Assembly (NCBI GenBank): GCA_018296165.2
Contig: JACKQL020000021.1
Location: forward strand, 744,001 to 808,000
Direction: 5' to 3'
Origin: Termitomyces sp. T153
Lineage: Eukaryota; Basidiomycota; Agaricomycetes; Agaricales; Lyophyllaceae
DNA: 64,000 nt
Shown in pieces: positions 11,173 to 22,050 of the stretch (the stretch's first letter is position 1; every line of letters begins with the position of its first letter). The notes beneath the pieces were generated by a model that had not been told where the DNA came from, searched no databases, and was given only the letters and a program-made list of their open reading frames with translations. The position numbers were made by a program, and so were the translations under genes.

Positions 11173-12030
11173 CTATTGATGGATTGATGTTTTAAAAGTG
11201 TCAGAGAGAGGATGATGCCCATGGAGCAGGTTCAATAAATCTGCTGGAGCATCTCGAAGCCTGGGCAAATTTACTTGGCCTTGTAAGCAACACATGCCAA
11301 GCTTTGGGCTGTTTCTAGTAGACTTGGTGAGCTTTTCAGCATCAAAATGTAAAGCTTGGCAGTGTGGACATATGACAGTCATAGGACCAAGATAGTGTGG
11401 AGGGTATTCAATCAAGTAAGGTTGCCTTCCTCTTGGAACAGGCTGAATAGGACCAAGCTGTAGTGGAATAGGAAGCTCAAGGGGACGCTGTTCAGCAGGA
11501 TTTTGTAGTCCTGCTGGATGGTTGGGTGGAGCAGGGTCCAAGTCTTCTGCAGGTCTCTGTTGAACAGGATCAACATGATCCAAGTCATCATCAGAAGGGA
11601 TGTCATCCTGAGGACCCAATGGCACATCAAGGGGAGGATCCATTTGCTCTGCTGGTTGATGTCCAGCAGGATCAACATATTCCAAGTCATCATCAGAAGG
11701 TATGTCATCCTGAGGACCCAATGGCATATGAAGGGGAGGATCCATTTGCTCTGCTGGTTGATGTCCAGCAGGATCAGCATATTCCAAGTCATCATCTCAA
11801 GGTAGTTCATCCTGAGGACCCAATGGATTATCAAGGGGAGGATCCAATTGCTCTGGTGCTTGATGTCTAGCAGGATCAACATATTCCAAGTCATCCTCAG
11901 AAGGTATATCATTCTGAGGACCTAAATCATTGAAATCCTCTTTCAGATCAGCTTCATGTTGCTGTTGCCAGCCTTGTAAAATCCTTTCAGCCATAGCTGC
12001 ATTCAAAGGCCTATGTTCAGGATTCAAATC
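11173..12030 (-). pseudogene. Helitron-2 acidic repeat segment
   Basis: The frames 12,027-11,797 and 11,787-11,173 encode about four copies of a roughly 35-residue acidic repeat. Its core is DIPSDDDLEYVDPAGHQP, followed by a PPL..PLGPQDD part; the DNA period is near 105 bp. The C-terminal part holds a C-x2-C pair (VICPHCQALHFDAEKL) resembling the zinc ribbon that precedes the Rep domain in fungal Helitrons. The single break near 11,790 separates two repeat copies. Confidence 0.75.
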
Positions 12031-12065
12031 TATATGCTGTTCAACTTTATTAGTTAAAGTAGCAT

Positions 12066-13124
12066 TTAAATCTGTCTTAAACTAACTTCTGGTATAAATT
12101 GCTCTTCTTTCTCTCTTTCTCTCTCCTGGCTCAGAATAGCCAATGCTTGTTGTTGCCTCTCCTGCTCCTCAGCTATAGCCATTTGTCTGAGTCTTTGTTG
12201 CTCTTGCAGCACTGCTAGTGCCTCCTCTTGCTGCCTCTTCTGCTCTTCAGCTAGAGCAATATGTCTCAGCCTTTGTTGCTCTTGCAAGGCTGCTAGTGCT
12301 TGCTCCTGTTGCCTCTGTTTCTGCCTTTGTTGCTCTTGAAATAGAGCTAGTGTGTGAGGGGGAGGTGGTACCATTATGGGCATAGGTTCTAGTAGAGGAG
12401 CTTTTATAACTCTTCCATGTATAGGAGCAGGCAGATGGGGCACCAATCTAGGTAAGGGATTCTGTAAAGGGGCATCCCATCCTTCAGGCAGATGGGTTTC
12501 AGGAATATCCACAGTAGCTTGAGCAACAGCAGGCTGATTGACTGGTCCCAGCCTATTGACTCTTTCATATACAGGCAGAGGTGGCACCATTCTAGGCAAG
12601 GCATTCTGTAAAGGGGCATTCCAACCTTCAGGCAGATGAGTTTCAGGAATACCCATAGTTGCAATAGGCTGATTGAGTCTATTGACTCTTTTCTGTATAG
12701 GAGCAGGCAGAGGAGGCACCAATCTAGGTAAGGGATTCTGTAAAGGGGCATTCCATCCTTCAGGTAAAACAGTTTCAGGAATGACCATAGAGAATGGATC
12801 ATCAGCAGGTGCTAACTGCCTAATAGATCTTTCTGAAGAGCCAGCAGTGGTGGCTATAGATTGGTGATTAAGCCTCAATCCCCCAGATCCTATATCCCCA
12901 GATCCCATAGATTGATTGATACCCCCTGGCCCCAATTGAAGTGGTGGGACAACCACAGTATTGATCTGTTCCAAAGATCTATTGTTTCTATTTGCACGAC
13001 AATCCTCAGGATCTGTCATTTGTAATTGTTCAAGTCTCCTTTGAATCCTAGCTTGTTGCCTTTGGCTTTCAGGAGTAGTAGGTGGTTGCCTGAAACATCC
13101 ATTGTTAAGCAATTTAACAGTCAA
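12066..13124 (-). pseudogene. Helitron-2 N-terminal Pro/Gln-rich ORF
   Basis: An uninterrupted 352-codon minus frame. It starts MTVKLLNNGCFRQ and has a CRANRN segment, then three copies of a PETHLPEGWNAPLQNPLPR-like repeat (about 12,780-12,430). It ends in a Gln/Glu-rich stretch of EEQKRQQEEA-type repeats likely to form a coiled coil. Position and strand make it the N-terminal portion of the Helitron protein. Function is unknown and the exact start is uncertain. Confidence 0.65.
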
Positions 13125-13615
13125 AAACCATTAGAATTGACTTGCATGATGAGATATTTGATGTATCAATAGCTCAATGTGGTTAAGGAGTTACTAATAA
13201 GCTTGTTAATCAACATCAATCAATCAATAGATGTGATCAAACATACTTTGTCATGTGGCCTCCTTTCCACAACTTCAGAAATGCCCATTGTTTGGTCATA
13301 TTGTGTCCAAAAACATGCGAGGCGTGAAAAACAGTGTCCACTAAATCATGTTTGGCCTTTTTCACTCCTGCAGACCAATTGGCACCTTTGACACATGGTC
13401 AAAAGATAGTATTTATTTATTAAAGTTGTCTACTATAATTTTTTTTTCAAGAAAATATGTTCAAACAGCCAAAAACAGCCAACTTGTATGGTGTTCACCC
13501 TTAAAAGGCAATTCTTATGTAAGAATTGGTCAGCATTAGTCAGGCTTACTTCAGCAGAATCCCAAAAAGTCATCCACACAGCCACATTCCCAGGAGTCAT
13601 CGCATAATATATAGA

Positions 13616-14648
13616 CGAGCTACGCCCCATGCCTTCGGCACGGGCCTGTAGCTCTTGCTTCATCCAAGACCCAACCTCACTTCGTTCGGTTAGGTCCTCG
13701 ATATTCTACTCAATGCTTCATCCCAGACCCAACCTCACTTTGTTCAGTTAGGTCCTTGTATTTCAAACTTAATGCTAAGTCCCAGACCCAACCTCACTTC
13801 GTTCGGTTAGGTCCTTGTATTTCAAACTCAATGCCAAGTCCCAGAACTATTGAGAATATCTATACTACACTGTCAACTCATATACATTAGGTGCTGAAAT
13901 TCACAGAGATTAGCAATTTGGTGTTTGAAAGAGATCTACCTTAAAAGCAGAAAGCCAATAACTGTTTAGAAAAGAAAATGGATAATACTTGAATTAGTTC
14001 TCAGACAAATATAGAAAAAGCATACCTGCAAAGCTACTGAACACTCAGAAAGGGAGCCTAATGAAGAATGTAGTGAAGTCTGATTTCAGCCATGATTTGT
14101 CCCTAAAAGTTACACTCAAAAAAAGAGTACACCTAGCCCAATTCAGCTTCAATATAGAAACAACCACCAAAATCAGCTATTGGACAATTAAGCAAAGAAA
14201 AGAAAGCCCACCTGAAAAAAGAGAAAGCTACTCAATGCTCAGGAAAAGTCTAAAGAAGGATGCAATAGTGAAAATCTGGTTATCAGCTATGATCAGTGAT
14301 TGGAGATGACAAAAAGTAGAGCATACATGGCCAGTTAAGTGTAAAAACCTCCAAAAGAGGGTCAGTAGAGTCTATCAGGCCAAACAAAGCTTCTTCTCAC
14401 AGTATCAGAGCAGAGAGAATGGTTGATGCTTCATATTGGAAAGAGAGGTCAAAAGAAAGAGTGATTCGGTGCAATGATTGATCTTTGCCACACACCAAAG
14501 AAAAAGGCCAAAAATTTGAAGCCAGCCAACTTACATAATTTTATATAAGCATTACATAAGGATTGATGGAACCCAGTTTCTTAAGATTCGTCATCGCATA
14601 TAATGAGCGCACAGCCACTTTTCCAGGAGTCGTCGCATATACTATAGA
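13616..14648 (-). mobile_element. Helitron-1, non-autonomous 1-kb derivative
   Basis: On the minus strand it opens TCTATAGTATATGCGACGAC at 14,648 and ends GCGTAGCTCG at 13,616. The next base is the TC start of Helitron-2. The hairpin arms GGCCCGTGCC and GGCATGGGGC precede the end. It carries the same terminal minisatellite as Helitron-2 and the subterminal ATTGAGAATATCTATACTACA block found at 7,080, but no Rep or helicase coding. It keeps more CpG than Helitron-2 at its ends, suggesting a later arrival. Confidence 0.82.
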
Positions 14649-14796
14649 TTATTGACAGAGAACCAGTGCAGCCTGAGGGCTGAAACTAGGACCAATGGAT
14701 AGGGAAAAGGAAGGAGAATGAAGAAAAACTATAGGTTGGTAAATCTGACAAGAACTGGAGAAGGAGAAGGGGAAGCAAGTGGGATGTCCCCTCACA
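14649..14796 (-). repeat. First part of 3' LTR of gypsy C
   Basis: On the minus strand it begins TGTGAGGGGACATCCC at 14,796, preceded by the polypurine tract CTAGAGGGGAAGTGA (14,811-14,797). It runs to CTGTCAATAA, where the Helitron pair interrupts it. The LTR continues at 6,375 downward. The first 124 bp are an inverted copy of 5,959-6,082. Confidence 0.7.
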
Positions 14797-15245
14797 TCAC
14801 TTCCCCTCTAGCATGGAGTGTCTGGATGCACTGGGTAGAAGAAGTCACAAATTGCCTGGTCAGCTGGTGAAATAGAGTAGATGCCTTGTATGGCTTTTGG
14901 GACATCTGGATGCCTATGGTAAAAGTCCTGGACCAAGCCTGATGCATGAACATTAGCCTGTGGTTCTCAAGAGATGTCCTCAATGTCATATCCCTTCCAT
15001 TTCACCTTGAATTGCAACTTTCTTCAGAATACTCTGCTGTCCAGAATTTCCTCCACCTCATACTCCTCCTCATCTTTGACCAGGACTGGCAGTGGAGGTG
15101 GGTCAGGGCAATGGCCTGGGATTGGATCCTCTAGAGCTGGAAATAACTTAACCACATTAAAGACTGGATGCAGTTGGCAGAGGCCTGCTGGAAGTCTAAA
15201 TTGGTATGCCAAAGGCCCTACCTTCTTCTCCACTGTGAAGGGGCT
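14797..15245 (-). pseudogene. Gypsy C chromodomain and pol 3' end
   Basis: The minus frame from 15,233 has the segment HPVFNVVKLFPALEDPI, followed by YEVEEILDSRVF and then, after a TGA, KLQFKVKWKGYDIEDISWEP. This is a chromodomain with the aromatic cage positions Y, W and W kept. It ends shortly before the polypurine tract at 14,797. Element D carries the same type at 25,190-25,345, so C and D belong to one chromovirus family distinct from A and F. Confidence 0.82.
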
Positions 15246-15249
15246 AAGA

Positions 15250-16260
15250 TGACAATGTGACAGCTTCTAGGATGGCCTTGCTGTTTTAATGTCTGAGCTA
15301 TCCAAGTACACATGGTCTCCAGGCTTGTAACCTGGGGCAGGAGTCTGTCTGCAATCATAGTACCATGCCATGTCTTCTTTGGCCTTCACCAATGCAGCTT
15401 TTGCCTCCTCCTGTGCCTTCCTCATCCAATCCACAAATTTGTTAACAGAGTTGTTCTCTGAGGGGCATGCCTGAGGTTTGAATTGCATGTGAGGGTGCCT
15501 GCCAGTGTCTTGGAAGAATGGAGTCATCTACATGGAAGAGTGGATGTGGTTGTTGTATTGGAATTCTACATCTGGCAGCAGCTCATCCCAGTCATCCTGC
15601 CTCTCATTACAAAACAAGCAGAAATACTGTTCCAGTTCCTGGTTAACATGTTCTGTCTGCCTGTCTGACTGAGGGTGATAGGCCATGGTGGTATGGAGCT
15701 TCACTCCTAGCAGGTGATACAATTCTCAAGTGAATTCTGCCACAAACTGGAGGCCCTGATTAGAGACATACCTGTCTGACAGACTATGGAGTTTCTAGAC
15801 ATTCTTCTGGTACAAACTGGCCACTCCCAAGGCAGAGCATGTGGTGTGGGTAGGTATGAAGTGAGCCAGTTTGTCATAGAGGTCCACCACTACCATCACA
15901 GCATTGTACCCATGAGCATCTGGAAGTTCCACAATCAAATCCACTGATGCAACACTCCAGCAAGCAGCTGGAATAGAGAGTGGGTGGAGCTGGCCCATGT
16001 GTGCTTGGTGGCATGGCTTGGTGCAGAGACAGAGGTTGCAGGTGCTAGCGTAGGTGCCTAGATATTGGGAGATCTGTGGCCACTAATAGTTCTGGAATAT
16101 CAACTCCAGTGTCTTCCATCTTATGGGATGTCCAGCTACTCAAGAGTTGTGATGTTGTTCTACAATGCACTGGCAAAGTTCTGGAATGTTAAGCACATAA
16201 ATGTGTCTTCTAAAGGTCAAAAGCCCATGCTAAAGACCCCACTCATCTGCATGCACTGAC
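15250..16260 (-). pseudogene. Gypsy C integrase
   Basis: Minus frames 15,998-15,795 and 15,722-15,528 carry the core. SVDLIVELPDAHG holds the first Asp, SNQGLQF has the second Asp changed to Asn, and DRQTEHVNQELEQYF keeps the Glu. 15,527-15,267 is the C-terminal region with PGDHVYLDSSDI. The N-terminal zinc-binding region around 16,020-16,200 is frame-broken. The integrase is inactive as read. Confidence 0.82.
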
Positions 16261-16399
16261 TCGACTCCACTTGCCCATCAAGCTTGTAGGGCCTGCACAG
16301 CCTGAGCAACTGCATCCTCCTATGCACCCTCCCTGTTCTCTCTTTAAATGTCCCTAAGGATGTTTGCCTCATCCCCTTGAACTGCAATCCCTTCTAGCA

Positions 16400-16900
16400 C
16401 ATGGATGGCGAAGAGCTCAGGCTTGAGGAGGACAATGTTGTCATTATCTCCTGCTCCTATGCCATGGTCAGTGCACCTAAACAGTGCATCTGGTTTGCCC
16501 ATGCTTTGCTCTGGTTTGCAGTGCAGTGGGAAGTCAAAGTTGGCCAGATACAGAGACTACAGAGCTTGACATCAATTGAGTTTCTTAGTGGAACGGAAGT
16601 ACTCCAGGTTCTTATGGTCTGTCCAGACTTCAAACTTATGCTGTGCTCCCTTGAGGAAATGCTGCCATTCTTCAATGGACTGAATAATTGCCAGCATTGC
16701 CTTGTCATGGATCACATAGTTCCATTCCACTGCATCAAGGCTTTTGAAGTAGAAGGCTACTGGATGCCATTTGCCATCCTCCTTTGACTGCTGAGAGAGG
16801 ACTGCCCCTGTAGCAAAGTCTGAGCTATCTGCTTCCACATAGAATGGAGAGTCATCATTAGAGAACAGGAGGACTGGCTTTGAGGTCACAGCTTGCTTGA
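16400..16900 (-). pseudogene. Gypsy C RNase H
   Basis: The minus frame 16,889-16,572 reads through the tethered RNase H core: PFYVEADSSDFATGAVLSQ (catalytic Asp region), HPVAFYFKSLDAVEWNY, HDKAMLAI and the DHKNLEYF motif. It removes the RNA strand during reverse transcription. It is one of the best kept domains of this element. Confidence 0.85.
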
Positions 16901-16989
16901 GGGCATCAAAGGCAGCTTGCTGTGTGGGCTCCCACTGCCATGCTGTATCATTAACTGTGAGGTTGAAGAGGGGACATGCATGGTGGGAG

Positions 16990-17600
16990 AAATCCTATAT
17001 GAACCTCTGATAGAAATTAACAAACTCAAGAAAGGCCTGAACTTTCTTCTTGTTTCTTGGCTCAGGCCACCACTTTGCTACACCTGCAACTTTAATGGGG
17101 TCCATCTTGGCCACTCCATGCAAAATGAACAAATCCAGGTACTCCACCTTAGTCTGTTCAAATTCACACTTCTCAGGCTTTAAATAGAGCTGGTGTTGGT
17201 GGAGGCATTCCAAGATAATGTGCATGACCTGGCAATGCTCCTCCAGAGTTTTTGTGTAGATGAGGATATCATCAAGATATATGCAGACAATACCTTCTGC
17301 AATCAGATCACAGAAAATGTCATTCATCATAGTCTGGAAGGCGGCTGGGCTATTGGTGAGACCAAAGAACATCACCAGAGGTTCAAAGAGTTCATGATTA
17401 GTTTGGAATGCTGCCTTCCACTTATCCCCTTCTTTGATGCATACATTGTTGTAGCCCCAACAAACGTCCAACTTCATGAAGTAGCATGCACCTTGAAGGT
17501 TGTTGACAAGTTCTGAGATGAGCAGCAAAAGATAGTGGTTCTTCACTGTCATCACATTCAGGACACAATAATCATATGATAATTGTGAACCAGATAAAGA
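16990..17600 (-). pseudogene. Gypsy C reverse transcriptase core
   Basis: An open minus frame of 186 codons (17,555-16,995) contains YFMKLDVCWGYNNV (palm Asp), MFFGLTNSPAAFQTMMND, the catalytic YLDDILIYTKTLEEH box, and YLKPEKCEFE. YxDD is intact. The frame upstream (17,600-17,780), carrying the KKDGSL-type region, is broken by stops, so no full polymerase can be made. Confidence 0.88.
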
Positions 17601-18570
17601 GACCCATCCTTCTTCTTAATAAAGAATACTAAGAAGGCCATTGGAGACTTGGATGGTTGTATTTGTCCTGAGCTAAGATTCTCTTGCAGGAAAGCATCTA
17701 GCTCATTATGCTCACAGGGTGCAAGCAGATAGACTTTGCAGCTGGAGGACTCAGCATCTGGTATCAGCTCAATTGCATGATCTCACTGCTTGCACTCTGG
17801 AAGTGAATTAAAGGAGGCCTTGGAGAATACATCCTCAAAGTCATAGAGGTGATTGGGAATGGTGCTCCAGGAAGGCTTGGGCTGTGAATTTGCTGCAAAT
17901 GCCTCAGCCAGACATTGAGAAGTAGTCTGACTGGTCCAAATCTCTACCACTGTAGGAGGGGAGCAGAGGGTTGTAGCATATGACCCATCACCCACCTCTA
18001 TAGTTTCATCTGGAGACTCTGCATCTGGAGTACTGGTCCATTCTCCTTCACCTCCCTCTCCCTCTGGAGATTTACACCCAACACCTTGGACATCCTTGTA
18101 GAGGGCCTCTCTATAAGGGAATGCCAGAGGGGGGGACTCAGGAGGTCAAGATCAGCATAAGGGAGATGCCTGGCATGACAAGCATGCACATCAGCACACT
18201 CACAAACTTTGGCTCTCTGCTCCTTATGGGCTTTTTCTGCACAGGTAGTGCAGTGACGGGAGCAATGACTCATCTTCACCTCACTCTTAGTTCAGTCAAT
18301 CTCTGGGTTGTGCTCATGTAGCCAGATGAACCCCAAGATCATGTCTTGCTTTCCCAAACTAGTGACAGCAAAAGTGGCTTGCTCTGAGTGGTCTTTGTAG
18401 TGGAGGACCAGGTCCACTATGGAGGGAATAGAGCCAGCTTCATTGAGCATGCTATCAACATTGTACACAGAGATAAGATGGGAAAGGGGGTGAGTGGTGA
18501 GGTGGTGTTGCATATAGTCTGTGTTGAGGAAGAGGCCTGTTACCCCACTGTCAAGCAGGGCAACCACACT
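17600..18570 (-). pseudogene. Gypsy C protease and protease-RT linker
   Basis: The minus frame 18,567-18,292 starts MVALLDSGVTGLFLNTDY, the D-S-G retropepsin site with Asp kept. It continues with HLISVYNVDSMLNEAGSI and ends with the ILGFIWLHEHNPEID strand. 17,995-17,783 is the linker to RT (YDFEDVFSKASFNSLPECKQ). The same two segments occur in plus orientation in element G at 46,700-46,960 and 47,240-47,460, which supports the family assignment. Confidence 0.82.
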
Positions 18571-18799
18571 TCAGGTCTGCTAGGTGTCTGTTGTCTCAAT
18601 TTCTACCTGTAGCTCCAGGGAGTTGGTTGAAGGAGTGCAAGCAACAATGTAACAATGGGGAAGATGGCATTCTCATGCATTTAAAGAGGGGCTTATTATT
18701 TTGGGTGTAGTATCAACAATGGCAACAGATGTATTTGATTCTACAAACAGCAAGGCAAAACAATTAGAACTAGGCAACGGGGGCATACAGTTCATCCAT

Positions 18800-19444
18800 T
18801 GCCCTGTTAAAAATCCTCAGACTCTGTAGGAACCTCCTCCACTACATTGGCTACTTCATCAGAGTAGACAGCTATAGGTGTGGAGAGGGGGTTCCCATTG
18901 CATCCTAGGCTGCAAGGATTTGGATGAGCAGCTCTTTTTGCTCTGATGCTGACAGGTAGCAGACTTCTAGTCCTTGGGGACAGTAGCAGGCAAGGTGACC
19001 AGCCTTCCCACAGCATCAACACAACAGAGGAGTAGAGGACTGCTATCAAGAGGCATTGACATCCATTGGGACTCCTTGGAGTAGGGAGTGCAAGGGGGCA
19101 ATGTGAAGTGTGAAGGGAGGAGCTGCACCTGCTTGTGGGGACACTAGCACAGGTGTGGAAGGGGGAGCTCAGGGGGTGAACCCTCCACAAGAGAAAGGAA
19201 AGGTTGAGGATTGCATCCACCACAACTCATGTTGCAGTTCCATGAGCTGCCACTGCTCACATGCCACCTTGTACCAGGTATAGACATGCTCATCATCTAG
19301 GCAGTCCTCTGCCATACTGTTGATGTGGTCCATAAGAGAGGGGTGAAGTCCATCACAGAAGGTTAGGCAAAGTTGCAGACTGTCTAAACATCCAGCCTGT
19401 TCAACTAAGGTGCAAAAAGAGTCAATGTACTCATCAAGTGACTG
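18800..19444 (-). pseudogene. Gypsy C gag, N-terminally truncated
   Basis: Minus translation gives SLDEYIDSFCTLVEQAG then LHPSLMDHINSM, a Ty3-type capsid segment. A CCHC knuckle follows at about 19,030-18,985 (CCGKAGHLACYC). The N-terminal half of gag is absent: upstream sequence from 19,445 is an L2 LTR piece in the opposite orientation. The open frame continuing a few codons into that piece may be accidental; the alternative that those codons are true gag cannot be fully excluded. Confidence 0.7.
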
Positions 19445-19737
19445 CTCAGACAAGTCTGGCCCCTTTGACACTGCCACCAGCTTATGTAACTACTGATCAA
19501 TTGCTGACACATCACTTTTGTCTTTTTTCTCTGTCATACTGTACAGTTGTTTCTCATGCTTCTGAAGCCTCTGAATTGTCACACCTGGCCTAGAGAATCC
19601 CCAGACTTGTTCTCTTTGGATTTCCCTTTGCCAGGTGAGTAGTTATCTCAGTAGACACTGTACAGTACTGAATAGACTTTGGATTTCCCTTTGCCAGTTG
19701 TGTGATTGAGCTACAGCCTCCAGGGGTTGCCCTTACA
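19445..19737 (+). repeat. Right part of the split solo L2 LTR
   Basis: This 293-bp piece starts TCAGACAAG and ends GTTGCCCTTACA at 19,737, followed by ATCTC (19,738-19,742), matching the ATCTC before 5,959. It is inverted relative to 6,083-6,375, which has the same length. With 5,959-6,082 it rebuilds one L2 LTR lacking about 24 bp at the join. I infer that element C inserted into this solo LTR. Confidence 0.6.
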
Positions 19738-19742
19738 ATCTC

Positions 19743-20560
19743 CAACACATCAATCCAGGATCTGTGTCAGGATTTCTTGACCATAGGAGGGCTCCTACAG
19801 AGCAGAAGAACCACCTGGGTAGACTTGATAGCCAACAAGTATGTAGTTGAGGTGAGATATAAGAGAACTGGGGAAGATAAACCTGGAAACTGATAGATTG
19901 AAGAGGAAGAGACAGGGGGATGAACACAAGTAAAAAGCAGACACAATAGGTAATTTCAAGACTGGAGTATAGCTGCAGACTAGGGGACCTTATATAGCTG
20001 CAGGACACTACTGTAAGGGGAAGCTGGAAGTGATTTAAGTCAGATAGGAGTGATCTAACACATGTGGAAGTGATCTAAGTCAAGTAGAAGTGATCTAAGT
20101 CAGGTGGAAGTAATCTGAGTCAGGTGGAAGTGATCTAAGTCATAGCAGGAAGTGATTTGGAACAAGAGAAGCAATCTTGCAAGTGATTTAGAACAGGTGG
20201 AAGTGATCTGGGCCTGTGGAAATGATCTGGAACAGGAAAAGCAGTTCTAGGGGTGGATAAAACCTGGGTGTGGCTGAAATAGAACTGTGGTTGAGATCTG
20301 GGGGTGTGGCTGAGATCTAGAGAGGGACTGTGTAGAATCTGAGGATGGATAATGGTGAAGGGAAGGAGGAAATGGTATGGGTCCTGACAGCAAGTGCTGG
20401 AGTGTAAGATACAAAGTTCCAGGGTGGTTATCAAGTAGACAGGGGCATTGGGATCATGCAAGTGAATGAAGTGGGGCTGGGGGCTAAGAGCAGATCAGGT
20501 ACAGAATGGTTGGACCTGGGAATTAGCTCAGAACAGGGCCTCAGCAGTTATGCAGAGCTA
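19743..20560. repeat. LTR-like sequence with 21-bp tandem repeats
   Basis: No gene is recognisable. At 20,021-20,240 there are about ten degenerate copies of a 20-22 bp unit (GGAAGTGATCTAAGTCAGGT). A TTATATAGCTGCAG promoter-like block lies at 19,992-20,005, and a GGTAATTTCAAGACTGGAGTAT block resembles the inner part of L1 LTRs. The minus frame adjoining 19,743 can be read in continuity with the gag of element A across the ATCTC site, so part of this may be the 5' end of A. Confidence 0.45.
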
Positions 20561-21447
20561 TGTCAGGTTCCACTGACTACAAGGGCTCAGCTATACTGGG
20601 CAAGTCCCTACTAGGTGGACATGAGGTCCTGTGCTTATAACCTAGCACTCCAGGGTTTGCGTGAAGTGTAGGGGCTTGCAAGGAGAAGCTAAGGGGAGTG
20701 ATCCAAGTAAGTCCAGAGTGGTCCAGGGAAGTCTAAGACCAAGTATATTAGACATTGGCTTGAGTGGGCATCAGGTACAAGTTTGGAGGCACACAAATAG
20801 ATTGTGGGGTATGTGGAGGCTTTGCAAGTGATGGGGGCAGAGCCAGAGTTGAGTGAGGAGTCAATCAAGACTTGATGGGTTCCAGGGCTGAGTGTGGAGT
20901 GAGCTCTGGAGTTGTCGTAAGAATGTTTGGGGGTTGTAGCATGCGTGCAGAGTTCATACTGACATCGGAGTTGAAAGGAACTTAGAGAAACAAAGGAAAT
21001 AGAGACAATCAAGATGAGACAGAGGCAAGATGAGATGAGACTGAGAAAAGAGATAGATTTGAGGCTGGAAATAGAAATAGAGACAGAAAGAAACATGAGA
21101 CACAAGTAACCAGTTAATGTAATATCAAGACTAGAGTATGAGGAGCTACTATACAACTTATATACTGACTACTGAATAGCTCCAGAGGACAGTGGGTATG
21201 GCAGTGGGGCTTGACGCAGCTGTGCGGAGTTAATGGGTGTCAGGTACAATTAAGGGGTGGGCCACAGTGATATTCTGATGGGATCAACGCTAGGGACACA
21301 GGCCACTCCAGAGTTGTTGTGATGCTCCAGAGCAGGTCAAGTGAACTAGGGCAGTGAGTCAGAGGCATTTGGTGGGGCATTGTGAAGGGCTTGGGGGAGC
21401 AAGCAGGTTAGGAACAAGGTCGGGAGTCTAGGGAGTGGGTTGTGACA
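20561..21447 (-). repeat. Solo L1 LTR with near-perfect TSD
   Basis: It starts TGTCAGGTTCCACTGAC at 20,561 and ends GGGTTGTGACA at 21,447, flanked by AGCTA (20,556-20,560) and GGCTA (21,448-21,452), four of five identical. No internal region is attached, so it is a solo LTR, nested in another LTR-like sequence that continues at 21,448. Confidence 0.75.
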
Positions 21448-22050
21448 GGCTATAGGAACAGATAGAGACAGAAGAGAAAATAGATGAGACAAGACAAGAC
21501 AAGACAAGACAAGATGAGAATGAGACAAGAATGAGATGAGATGAAGAATGAGACAACAACAAGATGAGATTGAGACTATATGAAGACAGAGATTCAGAAC
21601 AACAAGACAAAATGGGTACTAACATAGGTAATATCAAGACTATAGTAACCTGATATTACTCTATGACTTAAATACTGTCAAGGGATCTCATCCAAAACTG
21701 CAGGTCTAATAGTGGGGCTTATCAGGGCAGCATGGGCCCAATATGTATCAGGTCTGATCTGGTGGGCAGGTCATGGCAATACCTTGATGTGGATCCTTGA
21801 TGTGTGATATATGCTAGGGGCTGGGAGAAGTGTTGGAATCACTCAGGTCTCTGGTGTGAGTGGGGAAAGTGACAGAGCCTACTGGGAGAAGCACTGGAGT
21901 TTGCTGGAGAAGAATCAGGGTTTGCCATAGCAAGTGCTAGGGGTGGATGGAGGCCATAGGGGTTTGAGGGGGGGGGGGGGCTGGCATTTGCTTTGGGCTA
22001 TTGGAGTTGTTCAGAATGAGGGAGGTCTGGAGATGGGTCATGACACATAA
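21448..22050 (-). repeat. Partial, diverged L1-like LTR
   Basis: It has the inner L1 landmarks: a GACAA simple repeat at 21,492-21,515, AATATCAAGACT at about 21,640 and a GGGGCTTATCAGGGC block. It ends GGGTCATGACA at about 22,046. The start is missing. A run of twelve G at about 21,971-21,982 is a likely sequencing-error hotspot. It may be the continuation of 19,743-20,560 interrupted by the solo LTR. Confidence 0.55.

Larger units (their letters stand above)
6376..13615 (-). mobile_element. Helitron-2, autonomous-type, decayed
   Basis: A 7.2-kb rolling-circle transposon on the minus strand. The 5' terminus is TCTATATATTATGCGATG at 13,615 downward. The 3' end has a hairpin with arms GGCCCATGCC and GGCACAGGGC, followed by ATAGCTCA ending at 6,376. 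It encodes Rep (HUH) and a PIF1-type helicase in several broken frames between 13,124 and 7,028. Its 3' flank is the T of an A|T site in the LTR of element C, as expected for Helitron insertion without target duplication. CpG is largely lost and stops are frequent, so it is not expected to be active. Confidence 0.85.

Noticed and set aside
12404..12802. Long antisense frames inside the Helitron repeats (also 11,412-11,912 and 11,526-11,870)
   Set aside because: They are shadows of the repeated minus-strand coding frames; the repeats keep several frames open at once.
19445..19590. Minus-strand coiled-coil-like frame leading into gypsy C gag
   Set aside because: The same bases form part of the L2 LTR at 6,083-6,375 and are similar to the solo LTR at 47,503 up to CTGTACAG. 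I therefore treat it as LTR read in antisense, though a true gag N-terminus is not fully excluded.
20021..20240. 21-bp tandem repeats as a CRISPR-like array
   Set aside because: Units are degenerate and contiguous without unique spacers, in eukaryotic LTR-type sequence.
21971..21982. Run of twelve G as a possible quadruplex or phase-variation tract
   Set aside because: Single homopolymer in a decayed LTR; more likely a sequencing or slippage feature.
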